Shown here piece after piece: positions 8,083 through 15,866 of a DNA stretch of 64,000 nucleotides. This stretch comes from a bacterium (GTDB taxonomy: Bacteria > Elusimicrobiota > Elusimicrobia > Elusimicrobiales > UBA9959): assembly GCA_021811315.1 (NCBI GenBank), contig JAJZPF010000013.1:1-64000 (forward strand). The letters run 5' to 3'. The notes below the pieces were generated by a model. It did not search any database and had not been told where the DNA came from. It worked only from the letters and a program-made list of their open reading frames with translations. The number at the start of each line of letters is the position of its first letter. Positions within the stretch are counted from its first letter, which is position 1. The position numbers and the translations under genes were made by a program.

Positions 8083-10362
8083 ATGAACTTCGCCGCGCGG
8101 CGCCTGGCGCCGGCAGTCTTTACGCTTGCGCTGTTCTCCAGCGCCGCGCTCATCTTCGTGCTGCAGCCGCTTTTCACGCGCCTGACCACTCCGCTGCTTG
8201 GCGGTTCGCCGGCTGTCTGGAACGCCTCCATGGCTTTCTTCCAGGCCGCGCTGCTCCTGGGCTATTTTTACGCGCACCTGCTGGCGCGCCTGAAAGACCT
8301 GCGGCTCCAGGCCGCGCTGCACGCGGCCGTTCTCGCGCTCGCCGCCCTGGCGCTGCCGCTGCGCGTCAGCGGCGTCTTCGGGCCGCCGAACTACGCACAC
8401 CCGGCTCTCTGGCTGCTCGGCGTCCTTACCGTCTCGGTCGGCGCGCCTTTCGCCGCCGCCTCGGCGACCGCCCCCCTCCTGCAGGCCTGGTACGCGCGCT
8501 CGGGCCGCGCCGACGCCCATGACCCGTACTATCTTTACGCCGCCAGCAATTTCGGAAGCCTCCTGGGCCTGCTGGCTTATCCCGCGCTGGTAGAGCCGCT
8601 GCTCGGCACAAAGGGGCAAAGCGCGGCCTGGCAGTCGGGCTATGTGTTCGTGCTCGCGGCCGTCCTGCTGGCGGCCGGCACCGCGCTCCTGGCCAACGGG
8701 CCGCTGGGGGGCTTCACGGAGGAGAGCGCGGCTTCCCCGTCGCCCGGCAGGAAAAAGCGCCTTTACTGGCTGGCCGCCGCGGCCGTGCCGGCGGCGCTGG
8801 TCCCGGGCGTGACGCTGCACATTTCGGCGAATATCGGCTCTACCCCGCTCTTCTGGGTGGTTCCGCTGGCGCTTTACCTCGCCACTTTCATCATCGCTTT
8901 CTCGCGGGGCGCGGAAAAGATCGCCCCCGCCGCCCGCTTTGTCTACCCGTTCGCGCTCTTTTTCCTGATAGTGTCCTACCTGCTGCAGGGACGCTGGGTA
9001 CCCGTGGTCCTCGCCAACCTTTTCGGTTTCTTTATCAGCGCGCTGCTCTGCAGCCTGGCGCTCGCCCGCGAGCGCCCGAAAGCCGACCGGCTTACGGAAT
9101 TCTATTTTTTCATTTCTCTCGGCGGCGTGCTCGGCGGTTCCGCCGCAGCCCTGCTGGCGCCCCTGGTCTTCAATAATGTCTACGAGTACCCGCTCGCGCT
9201 TGCGGCCGCGGCCCTGTTCCTGCCGCGCGGAAAACCGGGCCTGCCGAAACTGGCCGGCTATTCGGCCGCCGCCGCCGCGGCGATGGCGCTGCTGATGATC
9301 CTGCTCAGGAACCTCGATCCCGGCGGCGCCGTCGTCGCCGCCGGCGCCCGGCTGGGACAGGACAGGCTGGTGCACGCAGGCCTGGGAGTCTGCCTGGCCG
9401 CCATCTTTCTCAACCGCGCCAGGCCCGCGGCCTTGGCGGCCCTGATACTGGCGTCTTTCGCGATCTTTTTCCTTAAGGAGGACAGGGCGGGCCGGATCAT
9501 TACGCAGGAGCGCAGTTTCTTCGGCATCCTGCGCACGCGCGAGATCTGCGATCCCGCGGACCGGCGGGTAGCGATACTCCGCATCCTGTCGCATTTCAAC
9601 GTCGTGCACGGCGCGCAGCTGACGCGCCCGGGACTTACCCGCCAGCCGCTGACCTATTACAATCCGCGGACGGCGCTGGGCGAGGCCGTGCTCGTCGGCC
9701 TCAGCACCGGGGACCCCGGCCGCGTGGCGCTCATCGGGCTGGGCACCGGCGCCACCGCCTGCCTGCTGCGCCCTGAAGATAAACTTACGATCTTTGAAAT
9801 AGACCCCGCGGTGGTCCGGCTGGCCGCCAGGCCCGGCGGGGATTTCACCTATGTGCAGGAATGCCAGCCCGGCGCGCGCGTGGTCCTGGGCGACGCGCGG
9901 CTGAAGATCGCCGACGAGCCGGACGGGGCTTTCGACGTGATAGTGGTGGACGCGTTCTCCTCGGACGCCATACCGGCGCATCTCCTGACCCGCGAAGCTT
10001 TGGAACTTTATTTGCGCAAGGCCAGCAGCCGCGGGATAGTAGTGCTGCACCTTTCCAACAGCAGCCTGGCCCTGGTCTCGGAAGCGGCGCGCGTCGCCCG
10101 CGATCTCGGCGCCCCGGCGCTTTTCCGGGAGAGCAAAGCTTTCAACCATCCCTACGCTTCCTATTTCGGCGCTTTAGCCACGGGCGCGATGATCGTCGCA
10201 AGGTCCCCGCAGGCCCTCGAGCAGCTGCCGCTCGCGGCCATGACGGGATGGTCCTTTATAGAAGCGCCGGCCGGGCGCGCCTGGTCCGACGATTACATCA
10301 ATATCCCGCGCGCCCTCTGGACCAATTTAACCGGGGAAAATTACAGCCTGAAAAAAATATAA
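8083..10362 (+). CDS. Membrane-fused spermidine synthase-like protein
   Basis: The 759-residue protein has an N-terminal membrane part of a dozen or more hydrophobic segments (about residues 10-490) and a soluble C-terminal Rossmann domain. The latter has GLGTGATACLL, an acidic FEIDPAVV strand end, and VVDAFSSDAIPAHLLT, matching the polyamine synthase fold. Such fused MFS/spermidine-synthase proteins are common, but their substrate is mostly unknown and no decarboxylase gene is nearby. The gene starts 7 bp after rtcB. Confidence 0.8.
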   Translation: MNFAARRLAPAVFTLALFSSAALIFVLQPLFTRLTTPLLGGSPAVWNASMAFFQAALLLGYFYAHLLARLKDLRLQAALHAAVLALAALALPLRVSGVFGPPNYAHPALWLLGVLTVSVGAPFAAASATAPLLQAWYARSGRADAHDPYYLYAASNFGSLLGLLAYPALVEPLLGTKGQSAAWQSGYVFVLAAVLLAAGTALLANGPLGGFTEESAASPSPGRKKRLYWLAAAAVPAALVPGVTLHISANIGSTPLFWVVPLALYLATFIIAFSRGAEKIAPAARFVYPFALFFLIVSYLLQGRWVPVVLANLFGFFISALLCSLALARERPKADRLTEFYFFISLGGVLGGSAAALLAPLVFNNVYEYPLALAAAALFLPRGKPGLPKLAGYSAAAAAAMALLMILLRNLDPGGAVVAAGARLGQDRLVHAGLGVCLAAIFLNRARPAALAALILASFAIFFLKEDRAGRIITQERSFFGILRTREICDPADRRVAILRILSHFNVVHGAQLTRPGLTRQPLTYYNPRTALGEAVLVGLSTGDPGRVALIGLGTGATACLLRPEDKLTIFEIDPAVVRLAARPGGDFTYVQECQPGARVVLGDARLKIADEPDGAFDVIVVDAFSSDAIPAHLLTREALELYLRKASSRGIVVLHLSNSSLALVSEAARVARDLGAPALFRESKAFNHPYASYFGALATGAMIVARSPQALEQLPLAAMTGWSFIEAPAGRAWSDDYINIPRALWTNLTGENYSLKKI

Positions 10363-10414
10363 GGCGAACGTTTTTTTGATATCATTAGCCGAGCCTGAGG
10401 TTGGCGGGGAACCT

Positions 10415-10960
10415 ATGAAAGAAACCTGGAGCGCTACCGCGCTGCTCTTAGCCGTTCTTCTTATCCTGTCGTTCTTTGTCTACAGGGACGTCGCGCCGAG
10501 GGGAACGCCGGCCGATGCCCCGCCGACAAAATTCGATTATATCCTGCGGACCGCGCCTGGCGCCGCGGCAGGCGGCCCCGGCTACAGCCTGGCCGGCTCG
10601 ACGGGCCCGGTTCCCGCGGCGCGAACGGAGCGCGAGAGGCAGGTCGCCGCCGCCGTCGCCAAATACGGCTCCCGGCCCGTGGTCCTTGAATTCATGGAGG
10701 ACCTGAAGAAAGACCCGTGCACGGCGAAAGTAATAGAGGATGAAAAGATCACGGATATGATCGGCGCCCTGGCGGCGGCCAGAAGGGCCGGCTGCCTCGG
10801 CAAGTTGAAGGTAAAATACGCTTTTCGCCCGCAATTTATAAAACTTATGGCGGAGGTAATGACCGACCCCGAGGTCAGGCCGCTCCTGGAAAACGCCCCG
10901 GAAGAGCAGCCCGCGGCCGCCCCTGACGAGCCCGGACCCGCCGGGCCGCCCGGTCCGTAG
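10415..10960 (+). CDS. Membrane-anchored hypothetical protein
   Basis: Not recognised. From the ATG at 10415, preceded by GGCGGGGA, the product is 181 residues; a TTG at 10376 would add 13 poorly supported residues. Residues 8-25 form one hydrophobic helix, followed by a Gly/Ala/Pro-rich linker, an alpha-helical charged region (about 70-160) with two cysteines, and a Pro-rich end. This looks like a periplasmic domain on a single N-terminal anchor. It follows the spermidine-synthase-like gene by about 50 bp and may share its transcript. Confidence 0.65.
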   Translation: MKETWSATALLLAVLLILSFFVYRDVAPRGTPADAPPTKFDYILRTAPGAAAGGPGYSLAGSTGPVPAARTERERQVAAAVAKYGSRPVVLEFMEDLKKDPCTAKVIEDEKITDMIGALAAARRAGCLGKLKVKYAFRPQFIKLMAEVMTDPEVRPLLENAPEEQPAAAPDEPGPAGPPGP

Positions 10961-11011
10961 ATCAAAAGCGGGAAGAGGAAACCGCCTTGCGCCGCGGCGG
11001 AAGCAATAGCG

Positions 11012-11240
11012 TTAAACAGGTTTCAGCGGCAGCAGGAAGGCGCCGGCCAGGAACCCTTTAGCTATCACTTTTTCATGCCAGAACAGTTTAGGATCGCTCC
11101 GCGGCCATTCGGAGTACGGGCAAGGTCAGGCCGCGCTTTCCCCGGTCGGTTATTTCCGGCGGGAGCGAGTTCCGGAAGGCTTCCCGCAATAAATATTTCT
11201 GCGCCAGCCCGTAGGAGCGCCTCTCGCCCGCCGCGCCTCG
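11012..11240 (-). pseudogene. Decayed C-terminal fragment resembling asparagine synthase
   Basis: On the minus strand, one frame reads YGLAQKYLLREAFRN followed by SLPPEITDRGKRGLTLP, a pattern typical of the C-terminal part of asparagine synthase-like proteins. Near 11135 the reading continues sensibly only in another frame (PYSEWPRSDPKLFWHEK, then a short hydrophobic tail and a TAA at 11012-11014), so one base has been gained or lost. There is no start codon. The first frame is contiguous with the TGA of the zinc-ribbon gene. The family assignment is an inference from this short pattern. Confidence 0.5.
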
Positions 11241-11612
11241 TCAGCGGGAAGCCTGCCCGTAAGGCCCGGCCGCATCGCCGCCCAGCATAGTTTGGACCTC
11301 CCCGGCCAAGCTGCCGCCGTCCTTGCTCACGGCCCCGGCGTCCCGGCCTGCCTGGAAAGAGCCGGGCAGAGGCTCGAACCAGCCGTCCTTTTTAAGATAA
11401 TCCAGCGCCAGCGCCAGGGAGACGCATAAAAGCAGGATGCCGGCCAGCCTGGCTGAAGGGTGGAAGGCCGCCGCCGACCCTACCCAGCGGCTGCGGCAAT
11501 TCCGGCAGTAGCGGCGCCGGGTGCCCAGCGCGAGGCGCGCGAGGTGCAGGAGGTATATTTTTCCGGTGCGGACTCTCCGGCTGCCGCACTTTGGACAAGA
11601 ACCCAGTCTCAT
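11241..11612 (-). CDS. Zinc-ribbon membrane protein
   Basis: Not a named family. The 123-residue product starts with a four-cysteine zinc ribbon (CPKCG at residues 6-10 and CRNCRS near 36-41), followed by one hydrophobic helix around residues 57-72 and a short polar tail. It would be an inner-membrane protein with a cytoplasmic zinc knuckle. The stop is followed in the same frame by the asparagine-synthase-like remnant, so the present C-terminus may be newly made by that event. Confidence 0.5.
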   Translation of the reverse strand: MRLGSCPKCGSRRVRTGKIYLLHLARLALGTRRRYCRNCRSRWVGSAAAFHPSARLAGILLLCVSLALALDYLKKDGWFEPLPGSFQAGRDAGAVSKDGGSLAGEVQTMLGGDAAGPYGQASR

Positions 11613-11741
11613 TGTATCGATCCCGTTGAACGGTTAAGCCGATTTTCCGGCCCGGCGGCCGGCGGAAATAAAAATGCTGTCCCGGAAATCGGCCTATGCT
11701 GTCTAACCCGGGAATATTATACAGCAAATATGGGAAAACGG

Positions 11742-12623
11742 CTAGGCCTCCTGCCTCCTCACCAGGAGCGTGACCCAGTAGGCTCCCGCGAGGGCCAGCC
11801 CCAGCCCTATCAGCTGGTAGGGCTGTATTTTTTCTATACCGAAGAGATGGGAGAACAGCGCCGTCAGCACCGGGTAGGAAAGCACTATGGCCGTAGCTTT
11901 CGAAAGGTCCATGTTAAGGATGGCTTTGTACCAGAGGATATTGTTCAGCGCCGTCAGCACCAGTCCCCAGGCCAGGACTATCCCGAGCAGTTCCAGGCTG
12001 GGAGTAAAAGAAGCCACCGGCATTACAAAGCCCAGGAGAAAGACCGGGAGTATGCCGAGCGTGGCGAACAGCGTTCGCGCCGAGGCCACGAAGACGTGCG
12101 ATAATTCCTTGGGCAGCTTCTTGCTGAACAAATGCGACACCTGGTAGAAAAGCGGCACGGCCAGCACGATAAGGTCGCCGGTCCACCTGAGCGTGAACCT
12201 TTCCTTGAAAGCTATAAGCAGGGTTCCGGCGAGCACCAGGCCCGTGCCGAATAGCTGGCTTAAAGAAATTTTCTCCCTCAGGAAAAGCCGGGAGAGTATG
12301 ACCGTGTACACCGCCTCCACCTGGCCGAGGATGGCGGCGTTGGCCGGCGTAGTATACCTGAGCGCCGTGACCAGCGCCGCTATCGGCAGCGCGCTCCCGA
12401 AAAAACCCACCGCGAAAAGCCGCGGCCACAGGTCCCGCCTGAAATAAAGAGCGAAGGCCTTGTTCTTAAGCGCCCACGGCACGAAACAGGCGAAGCCCAG
12501 CGCCGAGCCGGCCAGGGCGAAAAGGGGCGCCGAGATCCTGCCGGCCGCGAAATAGCCCAGGATCGGCATGAAAGAGTTTATGCAGACGTTCAGCCAGATA
12601 GCGCCCAGCGGGGTAATGTTCAT
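11742..12623 (-). CDS. DMT/EamA family transporter
   Basis: The 293-residue protein has about ten hydrophobic helices arranged as two similar halves, as in the drug/metabolite transporter superfamily. The motif TTPANAAILGQVEAVYTVILSR, followed by GLVLAGTLLIA, closes the first half. The substrate cannot be told. It is divergent from the phosphoesterase gene with 18 bp between start codons. A TATAAT on the minus strand ends 7 bases before the ATG, which suggests a leaderless transcript. Confidence 0.85.
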   Translation of the reverse strand: MNITPLGAIWLNVCINSFMPILGYFAAGRISAPLFALAGSALGFACFVPWALKNKAFALYFRRDLWPRLFAVGFFGSALPIAALVTALRYTTPANAAILGQVEAVYTVILSRLFLREKISLSQLFGTGLVLAGTLLIAFKERFTLRWTGDLIVLAVPLFYQVSHLFSKKLPKELSHVFVASARTLFATLGILPVFLLGFVMPVASFTPSLELLGIVLAWGLVLTALNNILWYKAILNMDLSKATAIVLSYPVLTALFSHLFGIEKIQPYQLIGLGLALAGAYWVTLLVRRQEA

Positions 12624-12630
12624 CCGCTAA

Positions 12631-12640
12631 ATTATATAAT
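12631..12640. promoter_or_regulatory. Palindromic -10 region shared by divergent genes
   Basis: ATTATATAAT is a perfect palindrome giving a TATAAT hexamer on both strands in the 18-bp gap between the transporter and phosphoesterase start codons. On the minus strand it would place the transcript start at the transporter ATG. On the plus strand it fits the ATG at 12657 better than the one at 12642. No clear -35 is seen. Confidence 0.45.
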
Positions 12641-12641
12641 T

Positions 12642-13772
12642 ATGGCGGCATTGAACATGAAAACCTATCACTTCTTCCCCGTTTTCCTGGTCCTGATATT
12701 TTCCTATATCGGCCTGCACTTTTACGCCGCGCGGTGGCTGGCGAGAAGCTTCGCCCTGGGCCAGCCCGCCGCGCACTGGCTGCGCCTGGCCCTGCTGGCC
12801 GCCGCTTTCCTTTCCCCTTTCACAATGTTCCTGAAGCGCTATCACCACGGCCCGGCCCTGGAGCTTGTCTACGCGACCGGCTACGCCTGGATGGGCGTAA
12901 TAATGCTGGCCGCTTTTATCTTCGCCTGCTCCGACCTGGCCGCTACCGGGCTGCGGCGCCTCCCCGGGTTCCAGCCGCAGCTGCTCGCCAACACCACGCT
13001 CGCGCTGCTGGCGCTCATAACCGCGTGGGGGGTATACGGCGGCCAGAAAGTTCCGTGCATAAAACAAATAACGATACCGGTAAAAGACCTGCCCGGGGAA
13101 CTGGAAGGCTTTAAAATAGCCCAGATCTCAGACATGCATTTGGACTCGGACTGGAAGCTGCGCCAGTACTCGGCCATCGTGGATGAAATTAACGCCGTCA
13201 ACCCCGACCTGGTCCTGGTCACCGGCGACCTGCTCGACCCCGGCATAGACTGCGCGGCGGGCCTCGCCGGGCTCACCGGCAAAATTAAAAGCCGGCTCGG
13301 CCTGTTCGGTTCGCTGGGCAACCACGAATACTACTACGGCCTGGAGCGCTCGATCGCCTGCTATAAGACCCTGGGGATAAAGCTGCTCAGGAACGAAGCC
13401 CGGGTCATGGGCAAGCTCCGCCTGATCGGCCTCGGGGACATCCATACCGAGCATCTCACGGAGGCCGACGTAACGGAACAGCTGAAAAAGAACAGCAACG
13501 GCGAATTCACCATCGTGATGTCGCACCAGCCGGTGTTTTACCCGGCTATAGCCGCCGCCGGCAGGTACCTGGTCCTTTCCGGGCACACGCATAAAGGCCA
13601 GATCTTCCCTTTCCACATCTTCACGAAATTATTCTACGGATATTTATACGGCCTATACCGCATCGGCGACAGCGTTTTTTACGTGACCTCCGGCGCCGGG
13701 ACCTGGGGCCCTTCCCTGCGCTGGCTCGCGCCCGCCGAGATCCCCGTAATTACCCTGTTTAAGAATCAATAG
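12642..13772 (+). CDS. Membrane-bound calcineurin-like metallophosphoesterase
   Basis: The 376-residue protein has four hydrophobic helices in the first 135 residues and a phosphoesterase domain after them. Metal-site motifs are in order: ISDMHLD, TGDLLD, GNHEYYYG, VMSHQP and LSGHTHKGQ. This matches the YkuE/YaeI-like group, some members of which act on lipid phosphates such as lipid A precursors; the substrate here is not known. A second ATG at 12657 is also possible, since neither start has a Shine-Dalgarno sequence. Confidence 0.87.
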   Translation: MAALNMKTYHFFPVFLVLIFSYIGLHFYAARWLARSFALGQPAAHWLRLALLAAAFLSPFTMFLKRYHHGPALELVYATGYAWMGVIMLAAFIFACSDLAATGLRRLPGFQPQLLANTTLALLALITAWGVYGGQKVPCIKQITIPVKDLPGELEGFKIAQISDMHLDSDWKLRQYSAIVDEINAVNPDLVLVTGDLLDPGIDCAAGLAGLTGKIKSRLGLFGSLGNHEYYYGLERSIACYKTLGIKLLRNEARVMGKLRLIGLGDIHTEHLTEADVTEQLKKNSNGEFTIVMSHQPVFYPAIAAAGRYLVLSGHTHKGQIFPFHIFTKLFYGYLYGLYRIGDSVFYVTSGAGTWGPSLRWLAPAEIPVITLFKNQ

Positions 13773-13825
13773 TTGCGCCGTCTTCCTGCCGCCGGCGGGC
13801 CCGGGGAGGCCGGGGCCTTCGAGGG

Positions 13826-13854
13826 TTGCGCTTACGGATTTTGTCTGCTATACA
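13826..13854 (+). promoter_or_regulatory. Predicted sigma70-type promoter
   Basis: TTGCGC (13826-13831) and TATACA (13849-13854) are separated by 17 bases, about 50 bp before the ATG of the secreted protein at 13906, which has its own Shine-Dalgarno CCGGAG. Confidence 0.55.
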
Positions 13855-13905
13855 ATATACAGAAGATCCTGACGCCGCAAATTCTTTTGATTAACCGGAG
13901 CCACT

Positions 13906-14838
13906 ATGAAATTCACCAATAGAATACTTGCTTTAGCCGCTTTTTCGGTCTTTTCCTGCGGCCTCCTGGCCGCAGCCGGGCTTGAAAACGAAGCGGCGGG
14001 CTCATCCTCCCTCGCTTCGGTCAAAGCCGACGGCGCTCCGGTACCCGCCCCTTCCCCGGCCGCCGACGCGAACGCCGCCCAGGCCGCAAAAATGGACAAG
14101 TTCTTTAACTATCTCGGCAGCATTATAGGCGCCCCCAGGTACCAGCCGCTCCGCGGTTACGGCGACAAGTCCGCCACCGCTGTTCCCCAGGGGCGCCTCG
14201 GGCCCGTCGCATATTCCTTCAAGCTGAACTCGCTCCTCAACGCCCACAAAGACTCCGGCCTGTCTTTCCGCACTCCGCACGGCACCGAAGTTAAATTCAG
14301 CGCCTACACCGCCGCGAACTGTCCCGACGGGGGCCAGTCCTGCGCGGACAAAGAAAGATTCTTCCTGCTCCTTTATGTGGGCGCCAAAGAGACTTACTTT
14401 ATCAGGGCCAACGATATCGTCAACGCGATGTTCATGAGCGGCTCCAGGGCGGTATCCATAGGCGGCGACGAACTTACCGTCAAGCTTCACGCCGTTCTCT
14501 CGGACATTCCGTCCAGCAAGGTGGAGATCACCTGCGGCGGCGCCAAGGTGTTCGTCGTCACGCTGAAGCGGCTCGGCGACGCTATCGCCGCCAAGGGCGC
14601 CGACCTCAAGCTGGGAAAGACCTACAAAATGGCTTACGGCAACGAGCTGCTCCAGGGGAAGAGCGGGGCCAGGTTCTCCGACAAGCTGGTAATAATACTT
14701 TCCCCCGTGGGCGTGCCCGGGTTCTTCTTCCTCAACCACGCGGACATAACCGCGGCCGGGGTGGCCTATCCCGAGATCGAACCTGATTTCGGCTTCAGGA
14801 TAACGGGGAACACGCTGGATATCTTAAAGCTTGAATAG
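13906..14838 (+). CDS. Secreted protein of unknown function
   Basis: Not recognised. The 310-residue product has a signal peptide (basic start, hydrophobic core LALAAFSVFSCGLLAAAG, likely cleaved near residue 25). An Ala/Pro/Ser-rich linker to about residue 65 precedes a globular domain with a beta-strand-like pattern. Two Cys pairs are visible, in ANCPDGGQSCADKE and ITCGGAKVF. It stands alone with its own promoter and a strong terminator and is probably periplasmic or surface exposed. Confidence 0.7.
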   Translation: MKFTNRILALAAFSVFSCGLLAAAGLENEAAGSSSLASVKADGAPVPAPSPAADANAAQAAKMDKFFNYLGSIIGAPRYQPLRGYGDKSATAVPQGRLGPVAYSFKLNSLLNAHKDSGLSFRTPHGTEVKFSAYTAANCPDGGQSCADKERFFLLLYVGAKETYFIRANDIVNAMFMSGSRAVSIGGDELTVKLHAVLSDIPSSKVEITCGGAKVFVVTLKRLGDAIAAKGADLKLGKTYKMAYGNELLQGKSGARFSDKLVIILSPVGVPGFFFLNHADITAAGVAYPEIEPDFGFRITGNTLDILKLE

Positions 14839-14851
14839 CCGCTGTCGGGAT

Positions 14852-14885
14852 AAAAAGCCCCCCGCGGCAGCCGGGCGGCTTTTTT
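14852..14885 (+). terminator. Intrinsic terminator after the 13906-14838 gene
   Basis: A GC-rich stem (AAAAAGCC...CCGGGCGGC) is followed by a run of Ts at 14880-14885. It lies about 15 bp after the stop codon. Confidence 0.8.
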
Positions 14886-14901
14886 ATTTCCTGGAAATGG
14901 C

Positions 14902-14927
14902 AAAGGGCGGGGAACTTCCCGCCCTTT
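14902..14927 (-). terminator. Hairpin terminator for the 14954-15616 gene
   Basis: AAAGGGCGGG (14902-14911) pairs perfectly with CCCGCCCTTT (14918-14927) around a 6-nt loop. It lies about 27 bp downstream of the minus-strand gene. The following T tract is short, so its strength is uncertain. Confidence 0.55.
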
Positions 14928-14953
14928 GTCGCGCAACCTTTTTATTTGGCTGA

Positions 14954-15616
14954 CTATTTCCTGCAGCGGCCGCTGTTCACGACCTGGCTTTCCCTGTTGC
15001 AGGCCTGGATAGAGCAGTAACCCTGCTGGCCCTGCGTGGACTGCATGCAGCGCAGCGTAGCGCTGTCGCGGGCGGCGCCTTCATCCTGGCGCAGGTCGCC
15101 GGGGAAAGTTGAAGACGGGGCCTGGGGCTGGCCGGGCTGGACGGCCGGGGTGAACTGCGCGGTGCAGCGGAACTGGTCCATGGAACAGCTGTAGCGGCAG
15201 TTGCCGTGTATCGCTATGCATTCCTGGCACGCGCGGATCTCGCTGGGCCCGCCGCCGTGCCCTCCCCAATGCTCTTCCCAACCCATGTCGGAAGCGACGC
15301 AGTTGGCGCGGCCATAGCCGCCGTAACCGCCGTTATTCCAACCGTTGTTCCCGTTGTTATTCCCGTTATTGCCGCCGCCGCCGAAGATAGCGTCGACCCA
15401 GGGGTTTCCTTTGTCGGCTTCGAAGTAGATGGTCCTTACGGGCTGGCCTTTCTCGGTGATCACGACCGCCACTTCACCCTCTTTGGGTTCGGGCGCTATT
15501 GCGGCCTCCTGTTTGGGGGCCTGGAGAGCCAGCTGGTCCACGGCCCTGGGGGCCGCGGCGAAGATGCTGCCGGCTGAAAGCAGCAGTAGTGCTGATATTA
15601 TCGCTGATTTTTTCAT
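14954..15616 (-). CDS. Secreted Cys-rich protein with Gly/Asn-rich linker
   Basis: Not recognised. The 220-residue product has a signal peptide (KKSAIISALLLLSAGSIFAAA) and a short beta-like part with VRTIYFEADKGNPWVDAIF. A low-complexity Gly/Asn linker lies around residues 80-100. The C-terminal half has ten cysteines (for example RACQECIAIHGNCRYSCSMDQFRC) that would form disulfides outside the cytoplasm. A Shine-Dalgarno AGAGGAAAA precedes the ATG. The upstream gap holds a cluster of GGNCC-type sequences. Confidence 0.7.
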   Translation of the reverse strand: MKKSAIISALLLLSAGSIFAAAPRAVDQLALQAPKQEAAIAPEPKEGEVAVVITEKGQPVRTIYFEADKGNPWVDAIFGGGGNNGNNNGNNGWNNGGYGGYGRANCVASDMGWEEHWGGHGGGPSEIRACQECIAIHGNCRYSCSMDQFRCTAQFTPAVQPGQPQAPSSTFPGDLRQDEGAARDSATLRCMQSTQGQQGYCSIQACNRESQVVNSGRCRK

Positions 15617-15866
15617 TTATATTTTCCTCTTTAATTCGATTTCCTGACTCTAAGAGTTATTTTATAAATTCGGCGTAAAGCGTCACGAGTGGCCAAAGTC
15701 CTCCGCTTATCAATACAAAGGACCTATCCCAAAATAGGACTAAAGGGTCAGGGCTAAAAGGCCCATTTTTCGCTGGGCCATTAAGCAGGAAATAAAAGGT
15801 CTTCGGCCTGTTCTGGTCGGCGGGCGAACATAGCTACAATAAGACTGTGGCAATATTGGAGGAAGC
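15617..15866. promoter_or_regulatory. Divergent intergenic region with GGNCC-type sequences
   Basis: This 250-bp gap separates two divergent secreted-protein genes. It contains AAAGGACCTAT (15717-15727), a small hairpin CCTAT...ATAGG (15723-15738), AAAGGCCCAT (about 15757-15766) and GGGCCATTAAG (15775-15785). Similar words occur at 22234-22300, and GGGCCATTAAG also occurs near position 128. A TACAAT at 15835-15840 is a possible -10 for the plus-strand gene, which also has a clear TGGAGGAAGC ribosome binding site. Confidence 0.4.

Noticed and set aside
8062-10149. Long minus-strand frame of 695 codons opposite the spermidine-synthase-like gene
   Set aside because: Arg/Gln/Gly-rich antisense shadow typical of GC-rich DNA. 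The plus-strand gene has clear domains and a good start.
11075-11290. Plus-strand frame of 71 codons
   Set aside because: Arg/Pro-rich, no ribosome binding site, and opposite the asparagine-synthase-like remnant that explains the sequence better.
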